Source: Anthocerotibacter panamensis C109 (GTDB taxonomy: Bacteria > Cyanobacteriota > Cyanobacteriia > Gloeobacterales > Anthocerotibacteraceae). Taken from it: a stretch of DNA of 64,000 bases. This document shows, one piece after another, positions 43,261-52,987 of the stretch. Within the stretch, counting starts at the first letter, position 1. Every line of letters begins with the position of its first letter. Both the position numbers and the translations under genes were made by a program. The stretch lies in assembly GCF_018389385.1 (NCBI RefSeq), contig NZ_CP062698.1, forward strand, positions 1,057,501-1,121,500. Direction: 5' to 3'. The notes under the pieces are model-generated. The model saw nothing but the letters and a program-made list of their open reading frames with translations, searched no databases and had not been told where the DNA came from.

Positions 43261-44655
43261 TTATTTGGTCCATTCCGGGTCTTGGCGGATGCCGACCCCC
43301 CATTGTTCCAGAAGCACCAACGAATGGGTGGGTCCATCGATACAGCCCTCATCATCTATCCAGAAGCAGTGGATATCGAGTTTTTCGAAGAACGCGATAT
43401 AGTCTCCCAAAGGTGGGTGGTCAAAGACAGCGCACTTGACCACGGGATAGCCCGCCTGTCGCCAAGGAGCAAGCGCGAAGTGCTCGTAGTAAGCCAGTTG
43501 CCCGATGGTCTCCTGAATGGCGTCAGCGGTGTCCTGCTGGCCTAAAACCTTGATTTCCGCCAGGAGTACCCTTTGGTCATCGATAGCCAAAAAGTCGAAC
43601 GTGTCCGGGTCCTCGCGGACTTCTTTCCCCGCCAAGCGAAACCAGCGTCGGAAATTTTTGAGGACAGTATCGTGGGCTTTGGTGCGCTCTAGTTGACGGC
43701 GGCGGCGGCGCTCGGCTAATAGCGGGTCTAGGGAGAGACCAGAAGGCAGCCCACTTTTCTGGTAGCGGGGCATCTCTTCGGGGTCGAGGACCAGATGTCC
43801 TCCCGTGGGGCGAGGCAGACCCATGACCCTCGGCGGTGGGCTGAAGCGGGGGGTATGGGTCTGCTCCGGTAGGTGAGCGAGCCGCAACAGTTCCTGGTTC
43901 TCGGGCTGTTCAGGGTCGGTGGTGAAGAGCGCTGCAAACAGTTCTCCCCCCAGGTGAAATTCTGCTTGGAAATGCTCTGGGCCAATCCAGCGCTCCTTGC
44001 TCCCCAACTGCTCCTGCCCAAAGTAGAGGGCGAGCAGGACCGGATAGAACGGTAGGGGCTCGGGGATGAGGCTCTGCCACATCGCAAGGCTCACGGGTGC
44101 CCGGTAGACCTGCGCCTGATGATTGCGCCCCAAAACCTGAAGAAACTTAGGTAGTCCGGGCTGCCAGCCGCAGGGATTGCCGTCAAAACCGCAGTTCTGG
44201 CGGCCCTGGTCGAGGGTCAAGGAGGTCACCCCATCGTAGACCCGAAAGGGGCACAAGTCGCGGTCCTCCGCCAAAAAGACGGGATTGTTCCAGAAGTGCG
44301 GGGCCTGGGCATGGCAGCCAATTCCCTGCTGACCGTTGCAGGCTTTGTACCAACGGGGGTCACCAGGGAGCGTTGGGCGGGGTAGTCCGTGGCTGTCGTG
44401 GCTAAAGATAGGCCAGATCCAGCGCTCTCCAAGAAGTGGGTGGTGCTTGGCATAGAGTTGTTCGCACAGTTCTACCAGCCGGTCGAGGCCAATCCCTTGG
44501 GCTGCTCCTACAGGGGGGACTTGGTCCTGGATGTGTTGGAGCAGGAGCGCGAGTTCCACCTCACGGGCATGAAAGAGGCTATTGCGCTGCTGGTACTGGG
44601 CGAGTAACTGCCCAGCCAGGATAAACAAGTCGTAACGATTCCGATCCAAGTTCAT
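43261..44655 (-). CDS. PD-(D/E)XK nuclease-like protein, restriction-type candidate
   Basis: A 464-residue protein of unknown family. Near residues 350-385 lies a nuclease core: DTFDFLAIDDQRVLLAEIKV, with Asp, then ten or so residues later Glu-x-Lys, followed by a helix IQETIGQLAYYEHF resembling the RecB-type QxxxY motif. An Arg/Lys-rich segment (RRRRRQLERTKAHD) precedes the core. The N-terminal half contains several cysteines (ACNGQQGIGCH, DLCPF, NCGFDGNPCGW) that may bind zinc. It starts 3 bp after the stop of an XRE-type regulator, so the two form an operon. No methyltransferase is adjacent. A restriction or other defence role is inferred. Confidence 0.6.
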   Translation of the reverse strand: MNLDRNRYDLFILAGQLLAQYQQRNSLFHAREVELALLLQHIQDQVPPVGAAQGIGLDRLVELCEQLYAKHHPLLGERWIWPIFSHDSHGLPRPTLPGDPRWYKACNGQQGIGCHAQAPHFWNNPVFLAEDRDLCPFRVYDGVTSLTLDQGRQNCGFDGNPCGWQPGLPKFLQVLGRNHQAQVYRAPVSLAMWQSLIPEPLPFYPVLLALYFGQEQLGSKERWIGPEHFQAEFHLGGELFAALFTTDPEQPENQELLRLAHLPEQTHTPRFSPPPRVMGLPRPTGGHLVLDPEEMPRYQKSGLPSGLSLDPLLAERRRRRQLERTKAHDTVLKNFRRWFRLAGKEVREDPDTFDFLAIDDQRVLLAEIKVLGQQDTADAIQETIGQLAYYEHFALAPWRQAGYPVVKCAVFDHPPLGDYIAFFEKLDIHCFWIDDEGCIDGPTHSLVLLEQWGVGIRQDPEWTK

Positions 44656-44658
44656 CGC

Positions 44659-44925
44659 CTACAACCTCGCTTCTTCGCCACTCAAGAGCCAGTTAACCGA
44701 GACACCCAGAGACTTGGCGAACCCTACCAGTTCCCAGTCCACCACCCGCCGTTTGCGATTTTCGATCTGGCCGATTTTTACGTAGTCCAGATGCACTCCG
44801 TAGTGGGAGAGGCGGCCTGCCAATTCATCCTGAGTCAGACGCAGACGCTCGCGCATCCAACGAACCCGCGGCCCGATGAGGTTGGCTGCGGCACCGCTCA
44901 TGTCCAGTGGAGTAAGGGTTTCCAT
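44659..44925 (-). CDS. XRE-family helix-turn-helix regulator
   Basis: An 88-residue protein made of one Cro/C1-type HTH. The core reads VRWMRERLRLTQDELAGRLS, then VKIGQIENRKRRVVDWELVG and ends FAKSLGVSVNWLLSGEE, the usual XRE close. Its size and position directly ahead of a nuclease gene resemble controller proteins of restriction systems. The gene is divergent from the sigma factor with 157 bp between. Confidence 0.85.
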   Translation of the reverse strand: METLTPLDMSGAAANLIGPRVRWMRERLRLTQDELAGRLSHYGVHLDYVKIGQIENRKRRVVDWELVGFAKSLGVSVNWLLSGEEARL

Positions 44926-45082
44926 AAATGCTCAACGCCCGCTCGTCCCCAGTGTACCCCGTCATGTACGAATAACGCAGATCCCTGTAATGAGGAAAAA
45001 TACCTAATGATCGATTTTCGTTTACTACGGCGGCGGGGAATTCTTTAATCTTCGATTAGAAGTACTTGAGAAGGAGGCCACC

Positions 45083-46060
45083 TTGAGTGAGCGTCATCGT
45101 GAAGACCACCTGGCATACCCCTCAGATGATTCCGTCGACGCTTACCTCAACGCCATCGGGCGTATTTCACGGGTGAGTGCCGAGGAAGAAGTCCATTTAG
45201 CCCGCATCATCCAACGGGGGGTCTACTTGGATCAAGTCCGTCAGCAACTCACTCAAGAGGGTTGCCTTGCTGCTTGGGAAGATATCGCCCACTACTTGGA
45301 AATACCCCTCAAGGACCTCCAGCGCCAGTGCGATAAGGCGGCCCACGCTCAACGCAAGCTGGTCAACGCCAACTTGCGCCTGGTGGTGTCCATAGCCAAA
45401 AAATATGTCAATCGCAATGTCCCCTTTTTGGACTTGATCCAAGAGGGGAATATTGGTCTGATCCGGGCGACCGAGAAATTTGATCCCGAGAAAGGCTATC
45501 GCTTCAGTACCTACGCCACATGGTGGATTCGCCAAGGGATCACCCGCGCCATCGCCAACCAAGCCCGCACGATTCGCCTGCCGATCCACGTCACCGAAAA
45601 AATCCGCCGCCTGCGCCGCACCATGCGCCAGATAGCCCAGACCACAGGTCGCCGCCCTTCCGAGCAGGAGCTAGCCACTGCCTTAGAGATGAAGACTACC
45701 AAGGTGCGCTCCATCCAGGATGTGGCCCGTCTACCCTTGTCTCTAGATATGCCGGTGGGGGCTGCGGGGGATTTGTGTCTCGGGGATCTCTTAGAGGACA
45801 ACCAGGGGGAAGAATTCGCTCAGCAGGTGCTCATCGACACTCTGCGTACGGATTTGAGCATGGCTCTAGAGTACCTCAAGCCCATTGAGCGCTCGATTTT
45901 GACCCTGCGCTTTGGTCTGTCTGGTCAGCCTGGGATGACCCTTAAAGAAGTGGGCCTTACGCTAAATTTAACCCATGAGCGCATCCGCCAAATCGAACGC
46001 GACGCCCTGCACAAACTGCGCCGCCCCCAGCACCAAAAGGCGCTGCAGCAGTACCGCTAA
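45083..46060 (+). CDS. Group 2 sigma-70 factor (SigB/SigD-like)
   Basis: Non-essential RpoD-like sigma factor of 325 residues, typical of the cyanobacterial stress and light sigma set. Region 1.2 (SVDAYLNAIGRISRVSAEEE), region 2 (NLRLVVSIAKKYVNR, FLDLIQEGNIGLIRATEKFD, FSTYATWWIRQGITRAI), region 3 and region 4 (LKEVGLTLNLTHERIRQIER) are complete, while the acidic region 1.1 of the housekeeping factor is missing. It starts at TTG with AAGGAGG 5 nt upstream. Which group 2 member it is cannot be told without alignment. Confidence 0.92.
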   Translation: MSERHREDHLAYPSDDSVDAYLNAIGRISRVSAEEEVHLARIIQRGVYLDQVRQQLTQEGCLAAWEDIAHYLEIPLKDLQRQCDKAAHAQRKLVNANLRLVVSIAKKYVNRNVPFLDLIQEGNIGLIRATEKFDPEKGYRFSTYATWWIRQGITRAIANQARTIRLPIHVTEKIRRLRRTMRQIAQTTGRRPSEQELATALEMKTTKVRSIQDVARLPLSLDMPVGAAGDLCLGDLLEDNQGEEFAQQVLIDTLRTDLSMALEYLKPIERSILTLRFGLSGQPGMTLKEVGLTLNLTHERIRQIERDALHKLRRPQHQKALQQYR

Positions 46061-46461
46061 CGAGGCGGGGGTGCTTCATGCTCGGTGGTGAACGTAGCCT
46101 CCTGCGTCCGTACCCGCCAGTTGACCCGCACATAAAAAATCTTTTGCACCGCGTCGAGGGGCACCCACAGGTCGCCCCCTTGCCAATAGGGGCGGGTGCT
46201 CAGAGGAATAAGCTGTTCACTGATGACCATGACCGGGCCATTGGTGATCGAGACTTCGCGCCCACCGTAGGTCAGCAGCAGCGACCGGGGCTCGGGGCTG
46301 ATTTGATAGGTCAGACCCAACTGACGGATCATCTGCGTCAGGAGGATATAGGGTTGGCCCTGATACATCGTCACATCCAGCGTCAGAGACCACCCCGCCC
46401 CGACCGGGGCAGCCCCCAGCAATAGGCCCATCAGGGTCAAGCCCAGGATTCGCCGTCTCAT
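46057..46461 (-). CDS. Exported stalk-domain (copper amine oxidase N-like) protein
   Basis: A 134-residue protein with signal peptide (RRRILGLTLMGLLLGAAPVG) and a domain resembling the copper amine oxidase N-terminal stalk: QPYILLTQMIRQLGLTYQIS, REVSITNGPVMVISEQLIPL and DLWVPLDAVQKIFYVRVNW. The VMVISEQLIPLS and LWVPLDAV spacing is the usual pattern of this module, found in many cell-wall and secreted proteins. It ends with a 4-bp overlap against the sigma factor gene (convergent). Confidence 0.75.
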   Translation of the reverse strand: MRRRILGLTLMGLLLGAAPVGAGWSLTLDVTMYQGQPYILLTQMIRQLGLTYQISPEPRSLLLTYGGREVSITNGPVMVISEQLIPLSTRPYWQGGDLWVPLDAVQKIFYVRVNWRVRTQEATFTTEHEAPPPR

Positions 46462-46584
46462 CCGTCCGCTCCCTCACCTGGTGTCTGTCCACGCCAGTTG
46501 TCCTCAGAATAGCCGATGGCTGGAGGGCATAGGTAGGTACCGATCCTGGCTACACTAGATCTGCTTTTGAAAGGATGTATGACG

Positions 46585-48099
46585 ATGACCGGAGTAGCGG
46601 CGCTGCTGAGTGTAGCAGATAAAACGGGGTTGTCAGACCTTGCCCAGGCGTTGGTTGCGCGTGGGTACACTTTACTCGCCAGTGGCGGGACAGCCAAGTT
46701 CCTCAGCCAGAACAACTTGCCCGTGACCGAAGTCGCCCAGTACACCGGGTCGCCTGAGATCCTGGGAGGCCGGGTAAAAACCCTCCATCCCAAAATCCAC
46801 GGCGGTATTCTTGCTCGCCGGGAGTTGGTCGAGGACCAGCGTGACCTCCAAGCGGCAGGTATCATGCCCATCGCGGTCGTGGTCGTCAACCTCTATCCTT
46901 TTGAACAAACCATCGCCCAACCAGAGATTTCCGAGGCCGAGGCCATCGAGCAGATCGACATCGGCGGGGTCGCGCTCCTGCGGGCGGCAGCCAAAAATTT
47001 CCAGGCGGTGAGCGTGTTGAGTGACCCGGCCCAATATCCGCAGTTTATCCAGGCACTCCAGGCGGATGGGGTAGACCTGCACATGCGCCGGGGACTAGCT
47101 GGGGCTGCTTTTCGCTATACGAGCCGCTACGATCAGGCGATTGCCCGGTGGTTTGGCCCCCCCTTGCCGACTGTCCTCGACCTACATCTAGAAGAACACC
47201 TACCCCTGCGCTATGGCGAGAATCCGCACCAGCAAGCCTCTTGGTACACCGTGGGGAACACTGGTTTTACCACCGCCCGCATTCTTCAGGGCAAACCGCT
47301 CAGCTTCAATAACCTGATGGACTTGGAGGCAGCCCGCCGCACCATTGCCCCGTTTCTCCCGGCGGCGGCAGCGGTCATCATCAAGCACGCCAACCCCTGC
47401 GGCGTAGCCTTGGGGCAAAGTCTCCATGAAGCCTACGCCCGCGCCTACAGTGCCGACAGCACTTCGGCATTCGGCGGAATTGTCGGCCTGACACAGACTG
47501 TGGACGAAGCGACTGCCCAACAACTAGCCCAAACTTTTTTGGAGTGCATCCTCGCTCCCGGCTTCAGTCCCGAGGCGCTAGAAGTGCTGACCCGTAAATC
47601 CCAACTGCGCCTTTTGGAGCTACCCGACTTGAGCACAGCTCCCCGGTTGGACCTCAAGGCGGTGAGCGGGGGCTTTTTGGTGCAGCAGAGCGACACGGTG
47701 GCGGATAGCGCGGACTTATGGCAAGTCGTGACCGAACTCAAGCCCACGCCTCAAGAACTCCAAGAACTGCTCTTTGCCTGGCGGGTGGTCAAGCAGGTCA
47801 AGTCCAATGCTATTGTCTTGACCAAAGACCTCCAGACGATTGGGATTGGCGCAGGTCAGATGAACCGAGTCGGGGCTGCGCAACTCGCCTTTGAGCAAGC
47901 CGGGGTGAAGGCTCAGGGTGCGGCACTGGCTAGTGATGGTTTTTTCCCGTTTGAGGACACAGTGCGTCTAGCTTATGAGCGGGGTATTCGGGCGGTGGTG
48001 CAGCCCGGAGGCTCGAAGCGGGATATTAACTCTATCGCTGCTTGCAATGAGTTGGGGATGGTGATGGTTTTTACAGGCGTGCGTCATTTCCTGCACTGA
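46585..48099 (+). CDS. purH: Bifunctional AICAR transformylase/IMP cyclohydrolase
   Basis: Catalyses the last two steps of IMP synthesis. The N-terminal cyclohydrolase starts ALLSVADKTGLSDLAQALVA and includes SGGTAKFL and GGRVKTLHPKIHGGIL. The C-terminal transformylase has the conserved KHANPCGVALG, SAFGGIVGL, KSNAIVLTKD and SDGFFPFEDTV. The 504-residue length is normal. The ATG at 46585 is 9 nt from AAAGGA; an ATG at 46579 is too close to it. Confidence 0.96.
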   Translation: MTGVAALLSVADKTGLSDLAQALVARGYTLLASGGTAKFLSQNNLPVTEVAQYTGSPEILGGRVKTLHPKIHGGILARRELVEDQRDLQAAGIMPIAVVVVNLYPFEQTIAQPEISEAEAIEQIDIGGVALLRAAAKNFQAVSVLSDPAQYPQFIQALQADGVDLHMRRGLAGAAFRYTSRYDQAIARWFGPPLPTVLDLHLEEHLPLRYGENPHQQASWYTVGNTGFTTARILQGKPLSFNNLMDLEAARRTIAPFLPAAAAVIIKHANPCGVALGQSLHEAYARAYSADSTSAFGGIVGLTQTVDEATAQQLAQTFLECILAPGFSPEALEVLTRKSQLRLLELPDLSTAPRLDLKAVSGGFLVQQSDTVADSADLWQVVTELKPTPQELQELLFAWRVVKQVKSNAIVLTKDLQTIGIGAGQMNRVGAAQLAFEQAGVKAQGAALASDGFFPFEDTVRLAYERGIRAVVQPGGSKRDINSIAACNELGMVMVFTGVRHFLH

Positions 48100-48101
48100 T
48101 G

Positions 48102-48121
48102 GATAGGGCTTGTGGCCTATC
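48102..48121. terminator. Weak hairpin between purH and tamB
   Basis: GATAGG and CCTATC pair (6 bp) around an 8-nt loop in the 35-bp gap between the convergent genes. There is no T tail. Confidence 0.3.
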
Positions 48122-48134
48122 TCCCGGAAGTGCA

Positions 48135-51100
48135 TCAGAACTGTGTCACATAACTAAAGGTAAAACTCAGGTCGTTCAGGTCTTCGGTGGTACTCAGGCG
48201 CAAGACCAACGGTTCGGTGACCCGGAAGCGGACGCTGAAGAGGGTGGGTGCGGCTCCTTCGGTCAGGTTGCGGGCGACCCCCAGAGAAAAGTTTGCGGTG
48301 AGGTCTTTGATGGCTTCAGCCCCGATGCCTAAGGAGAAGTTTTGAGGGCTAGCGGCGGCTACTTGCGAGGAGAGGCCGATGTTGAGTTCGTCCAAGCCGA
48401 TTTGGGCCGCCAGATTGCGCTGGAAAGGGGCGAACAGGGCATTACCACCCGCCGCCACCAGCCCGGTCAACAGCCCAGAAGCCTGGGTAGCCTCGAAGTT
48501 TAAGACCCCGCCCGTGATGAGCCCGAGGATCTCCTCTTGGGTACGCGGCGGGGCGCTGGTCAGGGCGATAGTTGGATCTGCGGCGGTGCCGGTGATGGCT
48601 GCCTGGACCAAGAGCCGGTCATAGCGCCCGAGGGGGACTTGATCGACAACGGTGGTAACCGCGCCGGACAGAGCACGCAACCGACCTGCGCTGGGGGCAC
48701 TGGCAAAGGTATTGGTAAACGTAAAATCTGAGATCCTGGCCTCAGCGGCGAGGTCAAGTTGCGGGTCGAGCTTTCCGGTAAACACCAAATGGTTGGCGTG
48801 GCTGGTGTCCAGACGGAAGCGCGTCGAGCCAATCTGCAAACTGCCCTCGGGCAAGGAGAGCGTCCCCTTGGCCCGCAGTTGGCTCAAAGGGCCTGTCAGC
48901 GCCAGGATGCCCGCTACACGGGTATTGAGCGTACCCACGCCCACATCAAATTCAGGGCCCAGCCCCAAACGCAAGTCATCAAAACTCACGGATAAAACGG
49001 GCGTGTCGTCGATCAGTTTAGTCGCGGTGCGCGGGCTAGATAGAGCTTGAAAATCGCTCAGACCCAGCAGGAGCCGCCCTGGATTGAGGGTGAGTTGCCC
49101 GCCTAGCACCGGCTGGAGGAGGGCACCCCGGACGTTGAGCTGCCCGTCAACAGTGCCTTGATAGAGGCTGGGGAGCGTGATAGGACCCTTGATACGCACC
49201 GCCAAAGGCTGGGTGGTGAGCAGATCTGGGCGCTGGAGCGGGAGTTCTCCTTGAGCGGTGAGACTCGCTCCAGCCAAGCGGCCCTCGAAACGCTCCACTT
49301 GAAGCTGTCGCTGGTCAAATCGGGTCACCAGTTGATCGAGTTGGAGGTCTATGTCGCTTTGGGTGAGCCGCACCGAGGTGTTGCCCAGTTCCACCAAACC
49401 GAAGAGCAGGGGCTCGTCAAAAGTTCCCTGCACCGTCAGGGTCGCTTTGCCGGTGGCGGGCTGCCAGACGAGTTGGTCGGTCACGAGGTTGAGCAGGGGT
49501 AGGTCTTGGCCCGCTAGATTCACTTGGAGGTCTAAACGGGGATTGTCTGGGTTGAGCAGGGGCACCGGCAGGCTCCCCACGACCCCCACTGCCCGTTCGT
49601 TGGACCCGATCCGCGCTTCGAGCAGGGTGACCCGCCCAGCCTCCAGCACCAGACGGGCCTTAACCGGGTCAATACGCTTGCCGTCAAACTCCAGCGCGGT
49701 CAGATGCACCTCGGCGTTGGCCTGTGGAGCACTCAGATTACCCGCAAGGTCCACTGTCGTGCTGAAGTCGCCCTGGAGTCGCCTTGCACCGACCGGGAGC
49801 AGCGGACTGACCAACTGCACCGGGAAATCGGTGACGACTAAGCGAGCCTGACTCTGGCCTGCGCGTGCCAGCATTCCGGTCAACTGCCCCCGGCGTGCAC
49901 CATAGCGGGCTTCGCTCTCCTCCAGGGCGAGTTGACCGTCTTGATAGTTGCCCCGAGCCTGGAGCGCCTCGATCTGAAACTGCTGCCAGCGCCAGTCCGC
50001 TCCCTTGAGGTCAAACTGGAGCCGGGGGCTTTGGCGTGTCCCGGTGACCCGAGCACTCAGGCTAAACTGCCCCTGGAGTTGCCGCAGATCGTCGGGTAGG
50101 GCGGGCTTGCGTTCAGTTTTGCGGCTCGCTATGCTCTGGGTCGCCCGGTCGTAGGCCACCAGTTGTTCTGGTAGGGGAGCCATTCCCGCCTCGATGCGTT
50201 GGACCCCCAAATCCCGCGCCCGGCCCCTCGGCTGGGTTGCTGCGACCCGATTGGGCAGTAGGGTACGCACCGAGCCCAAGCCCAACAGGTCCACCACCTC
50301 TTCCAGCCGCCCGGACTGGACCTCGACCATGAGATCCAGGGGGGCTGTCTGCTGCCAACCCACCTGTCCGGCCAGCCGATACTGTCCAGTCTGCGTAGTG
50401 AGGGTAGTCGGGGCGAGGACTACCTGCGCTGGATCAAAGCGAAACTGGAGGGGCTCAAGGCTAACAGGGCGGCGGTTGACCTTGGCTTCGCGGATCTGTA
50501 CTTTCCCACTCCCCTCCAGACCCCGAGCGCTGCGAGCGACCTGCACCCGCCCATCTACGCGCCCCGCCAGAGAACGCAGCGGCCCGATGGCCCCCACCTG
50601 CACTAGATCCAGGTCAGTGACCGTGGCGGTGAGTCGTGCTAGCCCCGTCTTGTAGTCATAAAAACCATCGCTAGCGTGCACCTGCGTGGTGTTGACGCGG
50701 GCGATGAGTTGCGACAGGGCGGCCCCTTGCTCCTGAAAAACTACTCGGGCAGCCAATTCATCTTTGTCCCCTGTCAGGCGAGCAGTCAAGATCCGTCCCT
50801 GCAAGCGTATCGGCCCCTGGATCTGCTCTAGCGTGTAGCGCCCGATCCGGCCTTGGCGCAGCACAAGCTGCCCTTGGACTTCCGGGTCCTGGAGGGTACC
50901 CCGGAGGATGCCCCGGCCCTTGACCCAGCCTGTAGTCTCAAGAGGTAGCGGCAGATCCGCCAGATTGAGGTCCGTGGCGCTCCATTGCAGGTCGGCTTTG
51001 CGCACCAGCCCGTCCGCCAAATCCAAAGCCACGGTGCCCGTCGCTGCCAGACCTCCCAGGGTGAGCTTTTGGAGGGCGAGGGTCTGGTTTTGGAGGCTGA

Positions 51101-52814
51101 AGCGGGTGTCTAGGCGGGGGAGGTTTCGCTGTTGGAATCGGGGTTGCGCGACTACTAGCGTGCCCGCCACCCGCAGGCTATCCAGTTGGGCCAGAGGACC
51201 GGTGACCTGGACTTGCCCCACTGCTCGCCCCCCCAGACTCCGGTTCACCAGCCGCAGGGGTACCCCCTCCAGATTGACCGTCAAAGCCAAAGGCTGTTGA
51301 CCCTGTAGACCCACGCGCCCCACCAGGGTCGATGTGCCCCCGTCCTCCACGAAACGCACCCGCGTATCGCGTATCGCCAGTGCTCCCGGAAGAAGCGCAA
51401 GATGGCCCATCGCCTGGAAGGGTTGCCCCCCTACGGTGCCTACAGCTTGTTGGATCGAGGCTGTGGTCACCCGTCCTGCGCCGCCTTCGATATCAGCTAT
51501 GAACCCAATTTTTTCACCGGGCTGGATCACAGGAAGACGCATCTGGTAGCGAGCAGCGAGCACCTGCGGCTGGAGCCCACGCCCTGTAGCTGCTACTGCA
51601 AACTGAAAACCCCTAACCAACTGTGCCCGCGCCGTACCCGAGACATTCCCGCCCCCCACCGTGAGGGAAAAAGGGGCCACTAACTGCTCCCCCTCATAGG
51701 TAAAGCGACTGGAAAACGTATCTGCCACCAAACGATCCACCTGCAGCGGACCCCCTCCCTTTGCTGTCCCCTGGACCCGTACTTGCTGCGGCGAAGCCAA
51801 AGGGAGCAAGGCGGTAAACCGACTGGCAAGTTGGCCCGCCAAGGGCACCGCCAGCCCAAACGCCCGACTAAAACGGGTGAGCTGAACGTTTTGAGCACTC
51901 AGGTCTAACTGCAACCGCTCGGGTAAAAGACTCTGGCCGGTTCCTTGGATCTGGGCTTCCAGATAGTTTGCCTGAATGTACTTGAGGGCCAGACGAGGCC
52001 AAGCCAGTTGCCCCGTCACGTCCAGATTTTTGAGGGTATCCGGTAGGGAGGCGATAGCTAAGGCCCCATCCGTAAGCCTGAGCGGACCTACAGCCGTAAA
52101 GCGTCCATCGCGCCACCCCAGCGCAAGGGTCCCGGTGAGCGCTCCTTGGCGCACGGTCAAATCCCCCAGTTTGGCGAGCATTGCCAGCCGGTCTACAGGC
52201 AAATTTTTAAGCTGTACCTGAGCGGTGGTAGCAAGATTAGCAAGTTGCGTCTGCCCCTCCAGGTGAACATTGCCAGTCTCCAGGCGGGCGTCTGAGAAAT
52301 AGCGGGCGCGGTCACCCGCCAGATTTGCCTGAACTTCTAGATCGGTCAGGCTTAGGGGGTTCCCACCCAAAACTCGGTCCCGATACGTGAGGCTGCCCCC
52401 ATGCACGTTGACTTGGCTCAGGGGGGATTCAATCCGGGCTGGCTGTGCAGGTAGCCGGGGGAGGTTCCATTGGTTGTTGGAATTGCGTTCGAGATAGAGG
52501 GCAGGTCGCTCCAGCGTGAGTTGGGGGTGTGCGCTGGTGAGCAGTCCCAGCAGGTTGAAGTTCAAATCTGCGCGCGGCGCGATGAGCAAAGGCGGGAGGG
52601 TATCTGGGGTCGAGGCCATGACGACCGGGCCAACCCCGACTGACCAGAGGGAGAGGGACTGAATTTTCCCCAAGCGCACCCGGCTCTGAAAAGTCGTGCT
52701 CAATTGCTCTTCTGCCTGCCGGACCAGGGTAGGGCTCAGCCAAACCACACCCACCCAGGCGATGACCAGGACGGCACAGATTCCTCCCAGAAGCCACCAC
52801 CAGCGGGCATTCAT
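48135..52814 (-). CDS. tamB: TamB-like translocation/assembly module protein (DUF490)
   Basis: A 1559-residue AsmA-like/TamB protein bridging inner and outer membrane, believed to help assemble or move lipids and proteins to the outer membrane. An N-terminal anchor (about residues 7-27) is followed by a long repetitive beta-rich body (repeats of GxLxLxxGxL strands) and the C-terminal TamB domain with TISLPEGSLQIG-type strands, ending SFTFSYVTQF with the terminal Phe. EEILGLITGGVLNFEATQAS near the end is typical. It is the largest gene here and stands alone. With LpxB it points to a full outer membrane. Confidence 0.92.
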   Translation of the reverse strand: MNARWWWLLGGICAVLVIAWVGVVWLSPTLVRQAEEQLSTTFQSRVRLGKIQSLSLWSVGVGPVVMASTPDTLPPLLIAPRADLNFNLLGLLTSAHPQLTLERPALYLERNSNNQWNLPRLPAQPARIESPLSQVNVHGGSLTYRDRVLGGNPLSLTDLEVQANLAGDRARYFSDARLETGNVHLEGQTQLANLATTAQVQLKNLPVDRLAMLAKLGDLTVRQGALTGTLALGWRDGRFTAVGPLRLTDGALAIASLPDTLKNLDVTGQLAWPRLALKYIQANYLEAQIQGTGQSLLPERLQLDLSAQNVQLTRFSRAFGLAVPLAGQLASRFTALLPLASPQQVRVQGTAKGGGPLQVDRLVADTFSSRFTYEGEQLVAPFSLTVGGGNVSGTARAQLVRGFQFAVAATGRGLQPQVLAARYQMRLPVIQPGEKIGFIADIEGGAGRVTTASIQQAVGTVGGQPFQAMGHLALLPGALAIRDTRVRFVEDGGTSTLVGRVGLQGQQPLALTVNLEGVPLRLVNRSLGGRAVGQVQVTGPLAQLDSLRVAGTLVVAQPRFQQRNLPRLDTRFSLQNQTLALQKLTLGGLAATGTVALDLADGLVRKADLQWSATDLNLADLPLPLETTGWVKGRGILRGTLQDPEVQGQLVLRQGRIGRYTLEQIQGPIRLQGRILTARLTGDKDELAARVVFQEQGAALSQLIARVNTTQVHASDGFYDYKTGLARLTATVTDLDLVQVGAIGPLRSLAGRVDGRVQVARSARGLEGSGKVQIREAKVNRRPVSLEPLQFRFDPAQVVLAPTTLTTQTGQYRLAGQVGWQQTAPLDLMVEVQSGRLEEVVDLLGLGSVRTLLPNRVAATQPRGRARDLGVQRIEAGMAPLPEQLVAYDRATQSIASRKTERKPALPDDLRQLQGQFSLSARVTGTRQSPRLQFDLKGADWRWQQFQIEALQARGNYQDGQLALEESEARYGARRGQLTGMLARAGQSQARLVVTDFPVQLVSPLLPVGARRLQGDFSTTVDLAGNLSAPQANAEVHLTALEFDGKRIDPVKARLVLEAGRVTLLEARIGSNERAVGVVGSLPVPLLNPDNPRLDLQVNLAGQDLPLLNLVTDQLVWQPATGKATLTVQGTFDEPLLFGLVELGNTSVRLTQSDIDLQLDQLVTRFDQRQLQVERFEGRLAGASLTAQGELPLQRPDLLTTQPLAVRIKGPITLPSLYQGTVDGQLNVRGALLQPVLGGQLTLNPGRLLLGLSDFQALSSPRTATKLIDDTPVLSVSFDDLRLGLGPEFDVGVGTLNTRVAGILALTGPLSQLRAKGTLSLPEGSLQIGSTRFRLDTSHANHLVFTGKLDPQLDLAAEARISDFTFTNTFASAPSAGRLRALSGAVTTVVDQVPLGRYDRLLVQAAITGTAADPTIALTSAPPRTQEEILGLITGGVLNFEATQASGLLTGLVAAGGNALFAPFQRNLAAQIGLDELNIGLSSQVAAASPQNFSLGIGAEAIKDLTANFSLGVARNLTEGAAPTLFSVRFRVTEPLVLRLSTTEDLNDLSFTFSYVTQF

Positions 52815-52987
52815 CGCGAAACCCCGTCACCATACCGCAGCAAATCCTGATACTTTTTTCGCACGCTGAGATTCAAGCTATCAACCCCTTCAGGTATAGC
52901 AGTTCTGTCCTGTCCATCATCGCGTTAAACCCATAAAAAGAAGCCCCGTTTCCGAGACCTCTAGCAATCCAATGAGCCGTCTACACC

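Noticed and set aside
49103-52833. Many open frames on both strands across tamB
   Set aside because: The region is GC-rich with few stop codons, so spurious frames are expected. Only the 1559-residue frame shows a signal anchor, beta-rich repeats and a TamB C-terminus.
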